Shown here: piece after piece, positions 15,601 to 24,437 of the stretch
Layout of the letters: each line of letters starts with the position of its first letter
How positions within the stretch are numbered: position 1 is the first letter of the stretch
NCBI RefSeq assembly: GCF_002280675.1
Contig: NZ_NCEN01000016.1
Coordinates: forward strand, 1 to 57,385
Length of the DNA stretch: 57,385 bases
Direction of reading: 5' to 3'
From: Novosphingobium sp. 32-60-15
GTDB taxonomy: Bacteria; Pseudomonadota; Alphaproteobacteria; Sphingomonadales; Sphingomonadaceae
Position numbers and translations under genes: made by a program
The notes under the pieces: model-generated
The model's database searches: none
Seen by the model: the letters and a program-made list of their open reading frames with translations, nothing else
Told to the model about the DNA's origin: nothing

Positions 15601-16781
15601 TCGAGGTCTTCGATCAGGTCATCGGGATCTTCCAGCCCCACGTTCAGGCGCAACATGCCTTCGCCCACGCCCATATCGGCGCGGGTTTCTGGACCAACGC
15701 CATAATGGGTGGTGGATGCCGGATGGCACATCAGGCTGCGCGAATCACCGATGTTGTTTGAAATATCAATCAGTTCCAGCGCGTCGAGCAAGGCGTGGGC
15801 CTGTTCCAGTCCGCCATCCAGGTGGAATGACAGGATCGTTCCGCCCGCCTTCATCTGCTTTTTGGCCAGATCAAACTGCGGGTGGCTGGGCAGCCACGGA
15901 TAAAGCAGGCGCGGCACACGCGGTTCGATGAAGCTTGCCACCTTCATCGCATTTTCGCTTTGCCGGTGAATGCGCAAGTCGAGCGTTTCCAGCCCCTTGA
16001 GCACAACCCATGCGTTGAACGCGGCGATGTTCGGTCCGGTGTTGCGCTGGAACGGCAGCAGCACATTGTTGATGAACTCTGCCGATCCGCACACCGCGCC
16101 TGCCATCACGCGGCCTTGCCCGTCCATCATCTTGGTGGCGGAATAGGCGACAACGTCTGCGCCAAAATCCATCGGGCGTTGCAGCGCTGCAGTGGCAAAG
16201 GCATTGTCGACAACGGTGGTGATGCCGTGGCGCTTGGCCAGCGCGCAGACGAATTCCAGATCGACAATGTCCATCGTCGGGTTGGCAGGGCTTTCAAAGA
16301 AGAACACTTTGGTATTGGGGCGGATTGCCGCCTCCCATGCCGCATTGTCCGAAGCATCGATGGTGGTGCCTTCGATGCCGAAACGCGGCAGCAGGTTGTC
16401 CACCAGCCAGCGGCACGAACCGAACGCGGCCTTTGCCGCAACGATGTGGTCACCTGCGGAAAGCTGGCACAACAGGGCGGTGGTCATCGCGGCCATGCCG
16501 GTGGCCTGCGTGCGGCAGGCTTCTGCCCCTTCCATCAGGGCGATGCGCTCTTCCAGCATCTGCACCGTGGGGTTTTGCAGGCGCGAATAGGTCATGCCCT
16601 CTGCCTCGCCGGCAAAGCGCGCGGCGACCGTAGCGGCATTGTCGTAAGCAAAGCCCGATGTCAGAAACAGCGCTTCGGATGTTTCACCCATTTCTGACCG
16701 CCACGTGCCGCCACGGATGGCTTGCGTTGCGGGGCGCCAGTTACGGGTGATCGAGCGGTCTTGGCCAGTGGTGCGTTTCAT
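15573..16781 (-). CDS. metZ: O-succinylhomoserine sulfhydrylase MetZ
   Basis: MetZ is a Cys/Met-metabolism PLP enzyme that makes homocysteine directly from O-succinylhomoserine and sulfide. The 402-residue protein begins MKRTTGQDRSITRNWRPATQAIRGG, typical of MetZ, and carries the PLP lysine K217 in AYSATKMMDGQGR and the family segments TYSRLQNPTVQMLE and FFESPANPTMDIVDL. Cystathionine gamma-synthase is the main alternative, but the N-terminus fits MetZ better. The 83-bp upstream region was checked for SAM-binding leader motifs and none was convincing. Confidence 0.9.
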   Translation of the reverse strand: MKRTTGQDRSITRNWRPATQAIRGGTWRSEMGETSEALFLTSGFAYDNAATVAARFAGEAEGMTYSRLQNPTVQMLEERIALMEGAEACRTQATGMAAMTTALLCQLSAGDHIVAAKAAFGSCRWLVDNLLPRFGIEGTTIDASDNAAWEAAIRPNTKVFFFESPANPTMDIVDLEFVCALAKRHGITTVVDNAFATAALQRPMDFGADVVAYSATKMMDGQGRVMAGAVCGSAEFINNVLLPFQRNTGPNIAAFNAWVVLKGLETLDLRIHRQSENAMKVASFIEPRVPRLLYPWLPSHPQFDLAKKQMKAGGTILSFHLDGGLEQAHALLDALELIDISNNIGDSRSLMCHPASTTHYGVGPETRADMGVGEGMLRLNVGLEDPDDLIEDLDQALRKAGL

Positions 16782-16864
16782 GGATACTGCCTTAGTTTCG
16801 CATGAGTTGACACGCAAGCGGCGGGATTGCGCAGATTGTGCCCTCCGCCTATTCGTGGCGGCGC

Positions 16865-18199
16865 ATGACCGCCTTCACGCTCCCCCGCATCGACCATCCC
16901 CGCCATGACCAGCGCGACCCTGCAAGGTGGTGCGCGATTATTGCGGGCGCATTCTTCCTGCTGGTCATGCACCGGCTTGGCATTCCGTCCGAGCCGATGT
17001 TTGATGAAATCCACTATCTGCCCGCTGCGCGCCGGTTGATTGATCTTTCCGCGCGGCTCAATCCCGAACATCCCCTGGTCGGCAAGCAGTTGATTGCGTG
17101 GTCGATGCAAGTGTTCGGTGATAATCCCATGGGTTGGCGCTTTCCGTCTGCGCTGCTTGGCAGCATCGGCCTGTGGGCCATGATGCGGGCGATCTGGTGG
17201 GCGAGCCTCTCGCGTACCGCCACGGTTCTTTTCGGGCTGCTGCTGGCGACCGATTTCATCTGGTTCATGATGTCGCGCATCGCCTTGCTGGATATGGCGA
17301 TGGCCGGTTTCATGGCGCTGGCGGTGTGGCAATGGGCGCTGGCATGGCGCAACCCTTCGGGCAAGGTCTGGGCGGCACGACTTCATCTGATGTTGACGGG
17401 CCTGTTCCTTGGCATTTCGCTTGGGGGCAAGTGGAACGGCGCGCTGCTGGTGCCGCTGCCGGGGCTGCTGTTTGCGTTGAACCGTTGGCAGGCGTTGAAG
17501 GACCGCCGCATGGGCCTGCTGTGGGCCTCGTCAGGGGCGGGGCCCGTGCCCGGCGTTTCGTTGATCGAGGCAGCGTTATGGCTGGGTGTGGTGCCGGTGC
17601 TGGCCTATTTCGTCACGTTCCTGCCCGCGTTCTTTTACAAGGTTGATCCACTGACGGTGGACAGGCTGATTTCGTGGCAGGAGTATATGCTCCAGCTTCA
17701 GGACAGCGTCAAAAAGCCGCACAATTACATGAGCCAGTGGTGGCAGTGGGTGCTGAACATTCGCCCGATATGGTTTCTGTATGAAAACATTGATGGCGCG
17801 CAGCGCGGGGTGCTGATGCTGGGCAATCCGTTTACGATGCTGGCGGGATTGCCGGCGCTGGGTTTCTGCCTGTGGGATGGCCTGAAACGCCGCGAAGGGC
17901 ATGGGGACAGCTTACGCTTGCTGGTTGTGGCGGCCTATATCCTGCTTGTCGGCTTCTGGGCGATCAATGGCAAGCCGGTGCAGTTTTACTACCACTATAT
18001 GCTTGCGAGTTGCTTCCTGATTGCCGCGCTGGCGCTGGTTCTGGCTGAATGGTGGGACCTGGGGCTGCGTTGGCCCGCCAAAGTCACGCTGGTTTTGGCA
18101 TTCGGCATTGCCATCGGGTTCTACCCGATCATTTCAGCCGCCGAACTGCCGAGAAGCAATTCGTTTCTGGATTACACATGGCTGGATAGCTGGAAGTAG
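16865..18199 (+). CDS. PMT-family (GT39-like) protein glycosyltransferase
   Basis: The 444-residue integral membrane protein has about ten hydrophobic segments. The N-terminal acidic pair D47-E48 in EPMFDEIHYLPAAR is the catalytic DE signature of protein O-mannosyltransferases, and HPLVGKQLIAW and GGKWNG are family motifs. Such enzymes move mannose or a related sugar from a polyprenol-phosphate donor onto secreted proteins or lipids at the periplasmic face. The convergent neighbour makes polyprenol-phosphate sugars, which supports a donor-enzyme pair; the two stops are separated by a single base. Confidence 0.85.
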   Translation: MTAFTLPRIDHPRHDQRDPARWCAIIAGAFFLLVMHRLGIPSEPMFDEIHYLPAARRLIDLSARLNPEHPLVGKQLIAWSMQVFGDNPMGWRFPSALLGSIGLWAMMRAIWWASLSRTATVLFGLLLATDFIWFMMSRIALLDMAMAGFMALAVWQWALAWRNPSGKVWAARLHLMLTGLFLGISLGGKWNGALLVPLPGLLFALNRWQALKDRRMGLLWASSGAGPVPGVSLIEAALWLGVVPVLAYFVTFLPAFFYKVDPLTVDRLISWQEYMLQLQDSVKKPHNYMSQWWQWVLNIRPIWFLYENIDGAQRGVLMLGNPFTMLAGLPALGFCLWDGLKRREGHGDSLRLLVVAAYILLVGFWAINGKPVQFYYHYMLASCFLIAALALVLAEWWDLGLRWPAKVTLVLAFGIAIGFYPIISAAELPRSNSFLDYTWLDSWK

Positions 18200-18200
18200 G

Positions 18201-19325
18201 TCAGTATTTGCCCCAGACGAAGCGTGATGACAGCGCGAAGTTCCAGACCGAGCCGAGCACGATCCCGACGATCACCGCGATCACTGCTGGGAAGCCGATG
18301 GTTTTGAGCACGGCGGCCGAGCCGATGTTGGTGAGCAGGCCGAGCGAGCAGGTGAGGGCGAATTGCGCCCAGCCGCGCATGATCGGCCCAGCGCCGCGCA
18401 GGCGCTTGTCCGAATAGGTCAGTTCGTTGTTCAGGATGAAGTTGAACGTCATTGCGATGATGGCAGCAAGGGTGTTTGCGGTATTGAACGTCGCACTTTC
18501 CGACCAGTTGCCATAGACGAAGCGTTCACCTGCGATCAGTTTGAGCAGCACCCACAGTGCGCCCAACTGGACCACAACGCCCATGGCGCCGACCGTGCCG
18601 AACAGGGCAAAACGCGTGGGAATGATGCGGCCCAGCCACTTGTCGTAAAGGCCCACAAGAAATTCGAACACGACGGTCTGGTCCAGTTTGCTTTCGCCTT
18701 CGGCGCGGGCGGCGAAGTGGAGGGGGAATTCCTTGACCTTTAGCGGACGGTCAACCGTTGCCAGAATATCCAGCAGGATCTTGAAGCCCACGCCCGAAAG
18801 GCGGTGCGCATCGGCGCGCAAAGTATCGGCGCGGATCATGAAGTAGCCGCTCATCGGGTCGGACAATTCGACCCCGGTGACTTTGTTGGCGATGCGGTTG
18901 GCAAGGCCCGACGCCTTGACGCGGTCAGGGCGGCCCCATGCTTCGGTGCTGGCCCCTTCGGCAAAGCGCGAGGCATAGGCGAGGTCATATTCGCCGCCTT
19001 CAACCGCTGCGAGCATTTGCGGCAATAGAGCGGGATCATGCTGCTGGTCCGCGTCCATTACCGCCACGATGGGGGCGGCGGTGGCGCACATGCCTTCGAT
19101 CGCGGCAGAGGCCAGCCCGCGCCGTCCGATGCGTTCAATCACGCGGATGCGCGGATCGTCGAGCGAGATGCGACGCGCTTCATCGGCCGTGCCATCGGGG
19201 CTGTTGTCGTCAACGAAGATCGCTTCCCAGGCAACGCCTTGCAACGCTGCGTCAAGACGCGCGACCATGGGCGCGATATTGGCCCGTTCGCGATAGGTCG
19301 GAAGGATTACGGCAAGTTGTAGCAT
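18201..19325 (-). CDS. Polyprenol-phosphate glycosyltransferase fused to a GtrA domain
   Basis: Residues ~1-220 are a GT2 family domain close to dolichol-/polyprenol-phosphate mannose synthase: VILPTYRERANI, VDDNSPDGT, the DADQQHD metal-binding segment (91-97) and the SDPMSGYFMIR motif. Residues ~235-374 form a four-helix GtrA membrane domain (RFALFGTVGAMGV, FNFILNNELTYSDKR, NFALSSRFVWG). GtrA proteins are thought to flip or hold polyprenol-linked sugars. The fused enzyme would make and present the lipid-linked sugar that the convergent PMT protein uses. Start ATG 19325. Confidence 0.88.
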   Translation of the reverse strand: MLQLAVILPTYRERANIAPMVARLDAALQGVAWEAIFVDDNSPDGTADEARRISLDDPRIRVIERIGRRGLASAAIEGMCATAAPIVAVMDADQQHDPALLPQMLAAVEGGEYDLAYASRFAEGASTEAWGRPDRVKASGLANRIANKVTGVELSDPMSGYFMIRADTLRADAHRLSGVGFKILLDILATVDRPLKVKEFPLHFAARAEGESKLDQTVVFEFLVGLYDKWLGRIIPTRFALFGTVGAMGVVVQLGALWVLLKLIAGERFVYGNWSESATFNTANTLAAIIAMTFNFILNNELTYSDKRLRGAGPIMRGWAQFALTCSLGLLTNIGSAAVLKTIGFPAVIAVIVGIVLGSVWNFALSSRFVWGKY

Positions 19326-19337
19326 GTGCGCTGGCCC

Positions 19338-20396
19338 TTAGAGCCTTGCAAGCACCGCGTCACCAACTTCGTTGGTTCCCGCCGTTCCGCCAAGGTCACG
19401 GCCCAACACGCCATCGGCCAAAGTCTTGGCAACGGCGGCTTCAATCCGGTCAGCCTCAGCGCCAAGGCCCAGCGAATGGCGCAGCAGCATGGACGCCGAA
19501 AGGATTGTCGCCATCGGGTTGGCAAGGCCTTGTCCGGCGATGTCGGGTGCTGATCCGTGGATGGGTTCGTACAGGCCGAAGGTGCCATGTTCGGTCTGGC
19601 GTTCACCCAGCGACGCAGAGGCGAGCAGGCCGATAGAGCCGACGCACATCGAGGCTTGGTCTGACAGGATATCGCCGAACAGATTACCCGTCAGTACGAC
19701 GTCGAACTTGCCGGGCGCTCGCACCAGTTGCATGGCAGCATTGTCCACATACATGTGTTCAAGCGCCACTTCGGGGTATTCTTTTGCCACCTCGATGACG
19801 ACATCGCGCCATAGCTGGCTTGTTTCCAGCACGTTCGCTTTATCAACCGAGCACAGGCGTTTTGCGCGGCCCATGGCGGTGCGGAAAGCGACGTGGGCGA
19901 TGCGGCGCACTTCACTTTCGTTATAAGACATAACGTCATAACCTTCGCGGTCGCCGTTGGCGGCGGTGCGGAAGCCCTTTTCGCCGAAGTACACATCTCC
20001 GTTCAACTCGCGTACGATAACCATATCGATTGCGCCAGCCACTTCAGGGCGCAAGGCGGAGTGGCCTTCGAGGCCCGCAAAGACTTTGGCGGGGCGCAAG
20101 TTTGCAAACAAGGTCAATGCTTTGCGCAGGCCAAGGATGGCCTGCTCCGGCCGCAGATGGCGTTCCAGCGAATCGCAGTCAGGATCACCTACCGCGCCAA
20201 ACAGGATGCCATCGGAAGCGCGTGCAATTTCCAGCGTTTCGGGCGGAAGCGGGTGGCCGTGCGCCTTGTAGGCAACGCCGCCGACCAGAGCCGAGGTCAT
20301 TTCGATGCCTTCGATGCCCAGAGCCTCGATCACGCGCACAGCTTGAGCCGTTACTTCAGGACCGATGCCATCGCCCGGCAGAACTGCAATCTTCAT
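19338..20396 (-). CDS. leuB: 3-isopropylmalate dehydrogenase LeuB
   Basis: LeuB is an NAD-dependent, Mg-requiring oxidative decarboxylase of leucine synthesis. The 352-residue protein opens [15 protein letters not shown] and shows [25 protein letters not shown], the [15 protein letters not shown] substrate lysine region, and the signature [20 protein letters not shown] with its metal-binding aspartates. The C-terminal [13 protein letters not shown] is typical. It lies 12 bp upstream of the glycosyltransferase gene on the same strand; recO ends 10 bp before it. Confidence 0.96.
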   Translation of the reverse strand: MKIAVLPGDGIGPEVTAQAVRVIEALGIEGIEMTSALVGGVAYKAHGHPLPPETLEIARASDGILFGAVGDPDCDSLERHLRPEQAILGLRKALTLFANLRPAKVFAGLEGHSALRPEVAGAIDMVIVRELNGDVYFGEKGFRTAANGDREGYDVMSYNESEVRRIAHVAFRTAMGRAKRLCSVDKANVLETSQLWRDVVIEVAKEYPEVALEHMYVDNAAMQLVRAPGKFDVVLTGNLFGDILSDQASMCVGSIGLLASASLGERQTEHGTFGLYEPIHGSAPDIAGQGLANPMATILSASMLLRHSLGLGAEADRIEAAVAKTLADGVLGRDLGGTAGTNEVGDAVLARL

Positions 20397-20406
20397 GAAA
20401 AACCCC

Positions 20407-21018
20407 TTAGCCCGTCTCGCTTATGCGCCGCAGCCGATCCAGCAGAATCGCGCGGGCCCCCATAACATCGCCCGCCCGTTCGGCAAGCAGGCGGTTGCCG
20501 ATTGCCTTGCCCTGCCGTTCAAGGCGCAACAGCAAATCGGGCCACGCTTCTTCGGGCGGGGGGGCGGGCGTTGCGCCATAGCCAACCTCGCGCAGCAGCA
20601 GGACTTCGTATCCGGCGAGCGCACGCGCCCAGCCCCGCGCCGAGGGCGCATGGCAAATGGCATCAAGCAAAGCGCCAAGCCCTTGATACAGCGGGGGATA
20701 GGAATGGCCTTCGGGAAGGCTTGCGGCGGTTAAGGCGCAGGCCCAACTGATGCCTGCACTGGGCAGGGGTTCCGAAAGCCAGGGGCCACGGCTTGATACC
20801 AGTTCCAACCGCGCCGAGGGCAATTGCGAGGCCGTCCGCGCGCGCACTTCGACCTCCAAAAGGTTGCCCGGGATCAGCAGAGGCCGTAATTCGCGCCCGC
20901 GCGCACCGGCCACGTAGGCAGCGGCGAGACCATGGTCAGCGGTGAGCAAACGCACGATAGCCCCGGTTTCACCGTGGGGGCGTGAAGCACAAAGGATGGC
21001 GGGCGCGCGGATCAGCAT
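20407..21018 (-). CDS. recO: DNA repair protein RecO
   Basis: RecO acts with RecR (and RecF) to load RecA on SSB-coated single-stranded DNA. The 203-residue product has an N-terminal OB fold ([34 protein letters not shown]) and a helical C-terminal part with LLLREVGYG and a zinc-finger region that lacks the cysteines found in some members, as in many alphaproteobacterial RecO. It is shorter than E. coli RecO (242). It is the first gene of a reverse-strand run recO-leuB-glycosyltransferase. Confidence 0.88.
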   Translation of the reverse strand: MLIRAPAILCASRPHGETGAIVRLLTADHGLAAAYVAGARGRELRPLLIPGNLLEVEVRARTASQLPSARLELVSSRGPWLSEPLPSAGISWACALTAASLPEGHSYPPLYQGLGALLDAICHAPSARGWARALAGYEVLLLREVGYGATPAPPPEEAWPDLLLRLERQGKAIGNRLLAERAGDVMGARAILLDRLRRISETG

Positions 21019-21121
21019 TTGAGTGGCTAAGGCTCTGCGCGATTATGTCCCCTCGGGCAAGCAGGCATAAAGTTGCATAAGATTATTGGAACGCGCGGCG
21101 ATGTGCGTTAGTTTGGAGGGC

Positions 21122-21520
21122 ATGAAGCAGCTCTTCCAGCATGCCGCAATCACGGACGGGGTGACAGTTCGCGTCGCCGTGAATTTCCTGCCCGAACAAT
21201 CGCGTGTCGAGGCGGGCAAATGGTTCTGGGTCTATCACATCCGGATCGAGAACGAATCGGACCAGCCTATCCAGTTGATTTCGCGCCATTGGCGCATCAC
21301 CGACGGACGGGGGGTAATCAACTTTGTTGATGGTGACGGGGTGGTGGGCGAACAGCCCGTACTCAATCCCGGCCAATCGCATGATTACGTCTCGGGCTGT
21401 CCGCTGGGCACGCACCATGGCAGTATGGAAGGGCATTACACCATGCAGCGCGCCGATGGCGGCCTGTTTGATGTGGCGATACCCTTCTTTCCTCTGGCGG
21501 CACCGGCTCCTGCGAACTAA
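21122..21520 (+). CDS. apaG: ApaG (Co2+/Mg2+ efflux protein) family
   Basis: The 132-residue protein forms a single fibronectin-III-like fold. The family motifs are clear: YHIRIENESDQPIQLISRHW, ITDGRG, VVGEQPVLNPGQSHDYVSGCPL and GSMEGHYTMQ. The start is taken at ATG 21122 by length; GGAGG lies only two bases upstream, an awkward spacing, so ATG 21101 is a real alternative. ApaG is annotated for cation homeostasis, but its molecular action is uncertain. Confidence 0.9.
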   Translation: MKQLFQHAAITDGVTVRVAVNFLPEQSRVEAGKWFWVYHIRIENESDQPIQLISRHWRITDGRGVINFVDGDGVVGEQPVLNPGQSHDYVSGCPLGTHHGSMEGHYTMQRADGGLFDVAIPFFPLAAPAPAN

Positions 21521-21546
21521 CGCCAGCAGGATATGAAAAGCCGGAC

Positions 21547-22344
21547 ATGAAACGTACACACCTTCCTTTGAACGGCCTGCGCGTGTTGGATGCAGCCGCG
21601 CGTCATCTGTCGTTCACCCGCGCTGCGGATGAACTGGCGGTAACGCCTGCGGCCGTCGGCCAGCAAATCCGCGCGCTGGAAGACTTGCTGGGCGTAGTGC
21701 TGTTCCGCCGCACGTCGAAGGGGCTCGAACTGACGGATGAGGCGCTGTCGGGCCTTGATGCGATCCGCGAAGGCTTTTTGCGGTTCGAAGAAGGCGTTCA
21801 GGCGATGCAGGCTGGCCAATCCAGCCACGTCTACACCATCGCCTGCCCGCGCGATTTCTTTGCGGCATGGCTCTCCCCCCGGTTGGCCGCGTTCCGGGCG
21901 GGCAACCCGCAAATGCGCTTTTCGCTGGTGGGCGGCGATGCCGATATCGACTTTACCGAGGCGAACCTTGATCTTGCCGTACGCTGGGCCGAAGGGCCGG
22001 GCGACCTTGAAGGCATAGAATTGGGCGCGCCCCTGATGGTCACGATCGCGGCACCTGACGCAGCCGATGATTGCGCTTGGATCGGCTGGCCGGGTGACCC
22101 GGCTCCGGGCGGCGGCGATGTCGGTTTCTCGGTCGGTGATGCTGGCACCGCGATCAGCGCGGCAAGGGCCGGACTGGGACGCGCCCATGTGCCTTATCAG
22201 TTGGCCGAGGCCCCGCTTGCTGCGGGACGGATCGTTGCCATAGGAGAGCCTGAGCGGTCACGGCGCGGCTACTGGCTGATCGCGCCGCTCCCGCAATGGC
22301 GGCAAAAAAAGGTAAAGGCGTTGGTGGCAGCACTCTCGGCCTGA
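21547..22344 (+). CDS. LysR-family transcriptional regulator, GcvA-like
   Basis: The protein is 265 residues, short for the family. The N-terminal winged helix-turn-helix (LNGLRVLDAAARHLSFTRAADELAVTPAAVGQQIRALED, ~8-47) matches the GcvA/AmpR branch, and a trimmed substrate-binding domain follows with YTIACPRDFFAAWLSPRL. It lies 26 bp after apaG and reads the same way, so it has no divergent target promoter in the usual LysR layout; its target is not evident here. Confidence 0.88.
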   Translation: MKRTHLPLNGLRVLDAAARHLSFTRAADELAVTPAAVGQQIRALEDLLGVVLFRRTSKGLELTDEALSGLDAIREGFLRFEEGVQAMQAGQSSHVYTIACPRDFFAAWLSPRLAAFRAGNPQMRFSLVGGDADIDFTEANLDLAVRWAEGPGDLEGIELGAPLMVTIAAPDAADDCAWIGWPGDPAPGGGDVGFSVGDAGTAISAARAGLGRAHVPYQLAEAPLAAGRIVAIGEPERSRRGYWLIAPLPQWRQKKVKALVAALSA

Positions 22345-22430
22345 CGCTGGTTTCGCGACTGCACAAATTTAACTTGTTTTCGGGTCGCTGCATTACTCCA
22401 TATTAACTTCGACCTTTTACTGCTCCTCCG

Positions 22431-24428
22431 ATGGGGACGAGCCACCTATATGCCGATGCACTTGCCGGGCCGAAGCGACTGGCTGTAAACGTGCGCCGTG
22501 GCCTTGGCGGGCGTTGGGCTCAGCGCAAAGGTGACAGCTTTACAAAAGCTTATGCTGTCAATCTATCGCACCGTTTGCCGCTTCTCTATCTTGTTGTGGT
22601 GTTCAATTGTGTGCTCATGGCGCTGCGCTTCCAAAGCCTGACACCGGTCTGGATTTGGTTATTCGGCCCTGTCGCAATTGGCGGCTTTGCAATTTGGCGG
22701 GCATATTACTGGCTACCGCAGCGCGTGGCAGCGCGATCACTGGCAACTTTACGCCATGATTTGGGCGGAATGAGCTGGCTTGGCGCGGCTTCGGCCTTCC
22801 TGTTCGCGCTTTGGGCGATGACTTTGAGCAATTATGGCGATGATTCCGCCCAGTCGTTCATTCATTACATTATTGCCGTCACGCTGTTCTCCGGAGTGCT
22901 GGGGCTGGGGCATGCGCCGCTTACCGCGCTGCGGATTGCATTTGCGATTACGTTTCCGACATCGGTGCAAACCTTGCTCAGCGGTCATCCCAATGCTTTG
23001 GAAGTGGTGCTTGTCCAGACCGTAGTGACCGCGCTCTTGCTGTTGATCACCAATGGGCATCACCGCGATTTCGTAAAGCTTGAATTGTCGCGCCAACGTC
23101 TGGTGCGGCGTGAACGGCAAGCGGCACTGCTTGCTAAAGACAACATGCTGCAAGCGACGGTTGATCCGTTGACAGGCGCGTTGAACCGCCGTGCGATTCT
23201 GGCGCGGCTGGAAACCGAGCTTGCCGGAAAACACACCGGTCCTGCGGCAGCCTGGCTAGCCTTGATTGACCTTGATGGCTTCAAACATATCAACGACACG
23301 TATGGGCATGCCGCAGGTGATACGGTGCTTGCCGCCATTGCCTCGCGTCTTGCCGTTGTAGAGCGCGTCAGAAGTTTTGGCAGGCTTGGCGGCGATGAAT
23401 TTGCGATCATCCTTGATGCGGATCTTGATGAAGAGTCGGTTCGCACCCTTGCCAATGATTTGTCCGATGCGCTGCGGGCACCGGTGATTCATGGCAACGC
23501 GGTGTTGCGGCTTTCAGGGTCCATCGGGGTGCATCGCGTGGCCGGGCGCAGCGCCAGCGATTGTCTGGAACGGGCGGACGCCGCGCTTTACAAAGCCAAA
23601 GAGCAATCAGACGGCACTGTTGTTGTGTTCAGCCCGGATGATGAGACGGAGTTGCTGCAACGCGCCGCGATTACGCGGCAATTCAATGATTCCGATCTGG
23701 AACAGCGGATTAAGCTGCTTTATCAGCCGATCATCGACATTGGCAGCAATCACGTCACCGGGTTCGAAGCGTTCGCGCGGTGGAGCCCGGATGGTGAACG
23801 CTGGCTTTCACCGGGACAATTCATGTCGCTTGCGGTGGCCACCGGACGCACGGGTGAAATGACCCGCATGGTCCTGGCACGGGCCTTGTCTGAATGCCGG
23901 ACGTGGGAGCAGGGCCGCACTCTGTCGATCAACCTTGCACCGCGTGATGTGATGCGCGCTGGTACGCCTGATGTGCTGGCGCAGTTGGTCGAAGAAGCAG
24001 GGGCACCGCCGCATTCGATCATTCTTGAAGTTACAGAGCGCGCGTTGATTGATGATCCCAAGCGCGCCGAGGCGCAATTGAAGGCGTTCCGCGCCCGTGG
24101 CTTCCGCATCGCGCTCGATGATTTCGGTGCCGGCTGGTCAAGCCTCAGCCAGGTTCACAGCCTGCCGCTTGATATCATCAAGATCGATCAGGCCTTGTCG
24201 CGCGCGCTTGCCAATGATCCCGGCGCGCGTGCCCTGGTCAGCAGCATCGTCTCGCTTACCTGGCAATTGGGCATCGATTGCACGATTGAGGGTGTTGAGG
24301 ACGAAGCGCAGGCAGAAACAGCGCGATCCTTGGGTGTGCGGCTGATGCAAGGCTACCACTTTGGCCATCCTGCACCTGCGGCACAAGCCATGGCCAGCCT
24401 TGTCAGCGCAAACACCAACGCTGCTTAG
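22431..24428 (+). CDS. Membrane GGDEF-EAL cyclic-di-GMP signalling protein
   Basis: The 665-residue protein starts with about six hydrophobic segments (~45-210), then a GGDEF domain with the intact motif GRLGGDEFAII near residue 324, and an EAL domain. The EAL signature reads FEAFARW (EAF instead of EAL), but the other catalytic residues are present: SINLAPRD, LEVTER, DDFGAGWSSLS, IIKID and EGVED. No RxxD inhibitory site stands five residues before GGDEF. It could therefore make, break or switch c-di-GMP. The start at ATG 22431 lacks a good Shine-Dalgarno, so the N-terminus is uncertain. Confidence 0.92.
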   Translation: MGTSHLYADALAGPKRLAVNVRRGLGGRWAQRKGDSFTKAYAVNLSHRLPLLYLVVVFNCVLMALRFQSLTPVWIWLFGPVAIGGFAIWRAYYWLPQRVAARSLATLRHDLGGMSWLGAASAFLFALWAMTLSNYGDDSAQSFIHYIIAVTLFSGVLGLGHAPLTALRIAFAITFPTSVQTLLSGHPNALEVVLVQTVVTALLLLITNGHHRDFVKLELSRQRLVRRERQAALLAKDNMLQATVDPLTGALNRRAILARLETELAGKHTGPAAAWLALIDLDGFKHINDTYGHAAGDTVLAAIASRLAVVERVRSFGRLGGDEFAIILDADLDEESVRTLANDLSDALRAPVIHGNAVLRLSGSIGVHRVAGRSASDCLERADAALYKAKEQSDGTVVVFSPDDETELLQRAAITRQFNDSDLEQRIKLLYQPIIDIGSNHVTGFEAFARWSPDGERWLSPGQFMSLAVATGRTGEMTRMVLARALSECRTWEQGRTLSINLAPRDVMRAGTPDVLAQLVEEAGAPPHSIILEVTERALIDDPKRAEAQLKAFRARGFRIALDDFGAGWSSLSQVHSLPLDIIKIDQALSRALANDPGARALVSSIVSLTWQLGIDCTIEGVEDEAQAETARSLGVRLMQGYHFGHPAPAAQAMASLVSANTNAA

Positions 24429-24437
24429 ACCCTGACC

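Noticed and set aside
16782..16864. Possible SAM riboswitch before metZ
   Set aside because: The 83-bp leader shows neither the SAM-II pseudoknot pattern nor another SAM motif, and has no terminator-like stem.
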